This document shows, one piece after another, positions 59,256 through 64,000 of a stretch of DNA of 64,000 nt (positions are counted from its first letter, which is position 1; the number at the start of each line of letters is the position of its first letter). Below the pieces are notes generated by a model. The model searched no databases. It had not been told where the DNA came from and saw nothing but the letters and a program-made list of their open reading frames with translations. This DNA comes from Pegea sp. RAD2-039. Taxonomy: Eukaryota > Chordata > Thaliacea > Salpida > Salpidae. The stretch is taken from NCBI GenBank assembly GCA_034620365.1, contig JAQGEQ010000142.1, forward strand, positions 62,001 to 126,000. The letters are read 5' to 3'. Both the position numbers and the translations under genes were made by a program.

Positions 59256-60930
59256 CTCCTCCAACATTGATAACCAGTACAATTGCCCCAATTTATGATA
59301 AATAGAATTCATTAACTGCTGGTCCTCGAGGTTTGATCTTATTATAGGTATTATCTATTAAACGTTGTTCATTCATAAAAAAACATTTTTACAATTTTTA
59401 TTAGTAGCTAAATAATCAAATCACTGATTTGATTTATACAATACCTGTTTCTGAGTATTAAGTTGTGATGTTATGATATTTAAAATTAAGTTTTGATTCC
59501 TTATCACAGAAATTATGATTCTTCTTAAAAAGTCGACTTGAGTCGATTTTAGACTAAATGAGTTCCTAACTGTTTAAATTTAAGTTTTAACTGTTGAAGA
59601 TTTACAAGAAATATCATTAAAGAAATATTTATCATAAAACCTACTATTTTTCAGCTTTGTTTATCGATATTTAACAGGACTTAGCCTTTACTGACGAATG
59701 GCTCATTTCAACAATGGAATCTAGTTGGGAATACCCTCATCTTTTTAATGAGAGATCCGATATTTGTAAGTAGTTTGCTTTTGTATTTAAAATGATTTAC
59801 TTTGAAATCTTTTTGGTTAGTTGTCTTCATTTATTCACAACCAAAAAAGGAATCCTAAGAGTCATATAAAAGATCTGGAAATGTATTAGGATTTAATTTC
59901 ACTTCACCTAGAAACTTTACATCAGGTGAAAACTTTTGCAACAAATATAAAAAGCTTGTTCAAGATTATTTTCAATTTGAATTATTAGCTGAATAAGCAT
60001 TCTCAAACGAAGGTTAAGTCAACAATAAAAAACAAACAAGATTTAATTAATAATTAATTGAATTGCTCATCAGGTATCTTTTCTGTTTACTCATCGACGA
60101 ACTCCAAGAGGTTATCGCCACATGAATGGTTATGGCAGATTTCAAATGGTTAATGGGGCAGATGAAGCAGTTTACCTCAAGTTTCATTTCAGGAATTCAT
60201 CATGTAAACTATATTTTTTATCATCAATTATTTCTGAGTAATATTTTGTCCCCTTTTTACAGACAGATCCAGTGTCTCCATGCTGAAGAAGCTGATGAGA
60301 TGGGCGCCAAAAATCAAAACTTTCCGTGATTTATACAACTCGATTGATAATGGCAAATACCCGTCGTGGAAGCTTTACATCCAAGTACTTTGCTCCCAGA
60401 TCTTTTGATTTTGTTTTAATTTTTTTCTATTAAAGGTGATGTCTTTTGATGAGGCGGAAAAATTCTACTGAAATCTCTTTGATCTTACTAAAGTAAGATT
60501 CTTGACCTCAACTTAAGTGTCTTACGATTAAATGTTACAGACTTGGCCTCAAGCGGAGTTTTATCTATTACCTATGGGAAGAATGATCCTAAATAAGAAT
60601 CCGAAGAACTACTTTGCTGAAGTTGAACATATCGCTTTCTCTCCTTTTCATATGGATCCAGGAACTGAAGCAAGTCCTTATAAGATGCTACAAGTCAGTT
60701 TGAACTACAAGATTTTCTTCACAAACCCTAACCTTAAGAACCGTAAAGGGTCGGATCTTTTCTTACCCGGACACTCACAGACATCGACTAGGAAACAATT
60801 ACATACAACTGCCAATTAATTGTCCATTTCAATCGAAACGAAATGTCCAATAACAAAGGTGATGGACCTCAATGTGTACTGACAACAGAGTATCAAAAAA
60901 AATCAGCAGTAATCAGTAATAAAAGATTAA
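59256..60930 (+). pseudogene. Catalase pseudogene (multi-exon, many lesions)
   Basis: Catalase breaks down hydrogen peroxide, normally in peroxisomes. Recognisable exons: ~59256-59347 (NSLTAGPRGLILL), 59678-59765 (DLAFTDE, MAHFN, then WNLVGNTLIFLMRDPIF), 59821-59935 (SFIHNQKRNPKSHIKD), 60074-60203 ([17 protein letters not shown]), 60263-60384 (HAEEADEMGAK, then FRDLYNSIDNGKYPSW), 60436-60492 (VMSFDEAEKFY), 60541-60693 ([20 protein letters not shown]) and 60749-~60930 ([20 protein letters not shown]). Lesions: TAG at 59303 and 59887 (the invariant Trp of the VWDF segment), TGA at 60469, and frameshifts in the second exon, near 60330 and near 60842. About 80 residues including the catalytic-His VxHAKG region are missing at ~59714. 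The proximal heme Tyr motif survives. Splice sites, including a 55-bp intron, remain, so this was an ordinary gene and not a retrocopy. Confidence 0.9.
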
Positions 60931-61267
60931 TTGCTCAGTTTATTTCATCTAAATCTTCATTTGTTGTCGATGAAATGCTTTTGTTACTCCTTATTCTCTT
61001 CTACATAACCTTAAAAGATGTCTTTTTGATTTTATTTTCTTCTAAATCTCTACAATTTTTGTTCGATGTATTCAATATTTCATAAAATTCTTTACAAGTT
61101 GTATTTTCATTTGATCTGCTGTATCACCTCAATTTTGTATTTTTCCAATTAGTGTTTCGAGATTAAAAATAAAATTTCGTATAAATAAAATTTCCAACCT
61201 TTAAATAAATAATTTAAAATCTCTATATTCATTCATTAAGATACGTTTTTAATCAACCTAAACAAAC
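60931..61267. other. AT-rich, downstream of catalase relic
   Basis: An open tail continues from the catalase relic to ~61085 but has no family similarity. Confidence 0.5.
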
Positions 61268-62145
61268 ATAAACATTTTTTTGTTCTTTAAAATAGTAAAT
61301 GTAAATTTATTTTTTTGCTGCTAGTTTCAGTAATAAAAAAATAATAGAATAGAAATTTTTGTCAAAATGAATTCAAAACTTCCAACAGAATTTGGATTAA
61401 TTTAAATTATCTAATTTAATTATTTATTTAATTGTTATTAAACCTTATGTTTTATTTATTTTAAACTCATAGTGTAAGCACATATACTCGTAAAATTAAA
61501 ATAATTATACCTTTATTCTTTACACTTTTAGTTCATCATTGAAAAACATCTAGACACAGAACTCTTAGTTAAGGGGTTTAAGTGAAACTAACAATAGCGA
61601 TAAACTAATAAAGATAAACATTTTTTGTTCTTTCTTTTTTTGCTGCTAGTTTCAGTAATAAAAATAATAGAATAGAAATTTTTGTCAAAATGAATTCAAA
61701 ACTTCCAACAGAAGCAGATTTCCTAAAAAATAGTCATTTGTAGTTTACTTTATTATATTTATAATACTTCACCGACACAAGGCACTTTTAAGAAAAAAAT
61801 AATCATAAGTAGATAGAGTAACTATTATACCGTTCTAGCTATTTGTTCAGTAAAATAACTAGGCACCCAAATTTAACTTTCATTATACTTTTTTACTTGT
61901 TTACAGGCCTTTTTAAGTCTGATTTTAAATTGAAAATTAACAATTAATTTATTTAATTATCTAATTTAATTATTTATTTAATTGTTATTAAACCTTATGT
62001 TTTATTTTTTTCTAACTCACAGTGTAAGCAGATATACTCGTAAAATTAAAATAATTATAACCTTTAGTTCATCATTGAAAAACATTTAGACACAGAATTT
62101 TTAGTTAACGGGTTTAAGTGAAACTAACAGAAGCGTAAATCTTTT
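61268..62145 (+). repeat. Tandem two-copy repeat with ~230-bp difference
   Basis: Copy 1 (~61268-61612) and copy 2 (~61613-62145) share TTTGCTGCTAGTTTCAGTAA, CAAAACTTCCAACAGAA, TTAAACCTTATGTTTTATTT, ATACTCGTAAAATTAAAATA and GGGTTTAAGTGAAACTAACA in the same order. Copy 2 has ~230 bp (about 61716-61943) between the second and third of these that copy 1 lacks. Non-coding. Confidence 0.85.
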
Positions 62146-64000
62146 TTCAGTGAAATAAACCGTTGATAAATGACGAAAAAAGTTATTCTGTTTATGATTA
62201 ATAACAAAAGATAAAACATTAATAAGTTTATAATAATGATTAATCTTTTAACCCACTGTATTCTACGATTAATTAAAAATATCACAATTAGAGTTGGATT
62301 TAAAAAAAACTTTATATTGATTAAAATAGATTTTAGAAATGCTTTTAACTTATCGACTAATGGAACTAGAATGTAGAATATAGCTTATAGTTATGACGTT
62401 TAATTAAACGTAAAAGTTAAAAATAGAACAAAATAATAACTCGTAGCACTCTTTAAAATTAAAAAAAGAGCAGCCGAAACCTGATTTAAAAAGTTATACT
62501 TTTAAAAAAATTGTCAACTGATAAAGTAATTTTGAAGTTTTTATTGGAATGAGTTTATGAGAGGAGATATAAACTCAGACAGAAGACCTACAGTCTGTTG
62601 ACTTCAATCACTCAGTCACCTGGCCGTTCCACCAAATAGTGGATATAAAACGTGGGGGTTAAGATAAGTGCATGCTGGTCTCCACTGCAATTAAAGCTTA
62701 CATCTTGGTAGGAATAAATGTGGCTATCAATTCCCTTCTATCTGATGGTTTAAGTTATGGATCTTTGCCAAAGAAAGTAAAACAAATTTCTGATTTTTTT
62801 TAAATTAATAGGAATAAGACCTGATATAGAGTTAGACATTCTGAAAATTTTTTTATTTTCAGTGTGATGATAGATTTAAATAAAAAAATAATTTTTTTGA
62901 TGTGCTACTCACTTTTAACCAAATTCCATAAGTCAACCGTTATCCTTTGTGTTTTATTTCAAAGTGGCAAAAAAGTTTAAAGCCTTAAAATACAGAATTT
63001 ATCGAAACATACTTTGAATACAAGTTTACTAAGTTCTAATTTATTTAATCAATACCATTACTTCGTAGTTGTTGAAATAATTCTGCTTCTGTTAGTATTA
63101 TTGAGTTTCATTCTTTTTAATTTTTCATAGTATTAATTTATTTAAAATCATAATGAAATAATATTTTCTTCGCAATAACCTATTAAACTACCATTATGCT
63201 AACTAAATATTTCTTTTAAAATACTTTTAACTGAAAAAAAATAAGATTGAAATTGATACTTGTAGATTCATTTAATGCTTGTATAAAATAAATAAATTTA
63301 AACAAAATTATTTTGTATTTATATAAATTTTTCCAAATTTTTGTTATTTTTCTAATAATTAATGAACTTAAAAAGTTGGATAAATTATTAAAGTTTTTTT
63401 TTAAAAATAATTTTACAATTGTATTGTTTGATTATCTTTAATAAACATTTTTTTTTACTTAAATTTACTTTTAGTTTTTTAATTTATTATATTTTTTCTA
63501 ATTTAAGGTTATTTTGATACTTTTTTTAATAATTAAGATTCAACATATTTTTATTAATTTGTATTAAACATTTAAGTTTATTCAATTATGGATTTTTTTT
63601 TCTACTTTAACTAAAATATAACTTTAATATTGCAACTTTTTATTGCTAGTATTAATTGTTTTTGTTATTACAATTCAAAATTTATATTTCATTAGTAGAT
63701 AAATATTAGAATAAATTGATTCTTATAACTCACTTATTTGAGTTTTAGCTCCTTTAATTCTTATAAATTTTATTTATTTGCAAAATATATCTATAATTTG
63801 AATTTTATTTTCAGGATCGCAAAAAATATTGATAAACTTTTAAAATTTGTAAGACTTAAATATTTATATATATTCTGTTTTTGTTAGATCTATTATCTAT
63901 AATAATAATCTATACTATAATTTCAATTGTAAAATCTTTGTTCAATGAAAATTCAAGTGAGTTTTGTTTAATTTATACAAATTAATCACTGGTAATTAAG
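62146..64000. other. AT-rich terminal region
   Basis: Very AT-rich with long T and A runs after 63000. One GC-richer stretch (62575-62720) includes GTGGATATAAAACG, a possible TATA element, but no gene could be assigned. Confidence 0.5.

Overview
This is a eukaryotic, very AT-rich window, almost certainly from an invertebrate animal. Coding sequence is split by GT-AG introns, several of them only 21-55 bp. Recognisable families are a STAR/KH RNA-binding protein, a methyl-CpG-binding-domain (MBD-like) protein, a UGGT-like fragment, catalase and a CR1/Jockey-type non-LTR retrotransposon. I cannot name the species. Very short introns, probable spliced-leader trans-splicing (strong 3' splice sites 20-51 nt before six start codons) and a dead catalase would suit a simplified or parasitic animal such as a mesozoan or flatworm, but that is only a guess.

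Layout. (1) 1-21540 is a tandem segmental duplication of about 9.3 kb, copy A (1 to ~9289) and copy B (9393 to ~21538). Copy B also carries ~2.84 kb that copy A has lost. Each copy holds an unrecognised plus-strand gene, a minus-strand gene for a coiled-coil protein with one C-terminal C2H2 zinc finger, a UGGT-like minus-strand fragment, and a small basic-protein gene on the minus strand. The zinc-finger gene is complete in B (8 exons, 413 aa). In A it lacks exons 1-2 and has a nonsense codon before the finger. The UGGT-like piece is open in B and broken in A. The plus-strand gene has more lesions in B than in A. (2) 24173-25321 is a four-exon gene for a 208-aa four-helix membrane protein. (3) 26190-37075 is a second tandem array, units C1, C2 and C3. 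All three hold an unrecognised minus-strand gene with introns of 27 and 38 bp. Only C1 keeps the intronless MBD-like gene. C1 also has a tRNA-derived SINE that is missing at the matching site in C2. (4) 38068-38826 is a single-pass membrane protein gene. (5) 40250-42440 holds decayed CR1 fragments in inverted orientation around a shared ~300-bp insert. (6) 47270-49100 encodes an unrecognised, probably secreted or membrane, acidic protein of 536 aa. (7) 49927-50180 is a 15-bp minisatellite. (8) 52284-54539 is a seven-exon STAR-family gene (438 aa). (9) 56335-58620 holds a decayed coiled-coil exon, a 25-bp CRE-like minisatellite and a dead CR1 element. (10) 59256-60930 is a multi-exon catalase pseudogene with its catalytic-His region deleted. 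The rest, including 42.5-47.2 kb and 61-64 kb, is AT-rich non-coding sequence with a few local duplications.

The genes do not form an operon or a pathway. The theme is repeated tandem duplication followed by uneven decay of the copies. Exon models were built by hand from splice signals, phase agreement and comparison of duplicated copies; none has transcript support here.
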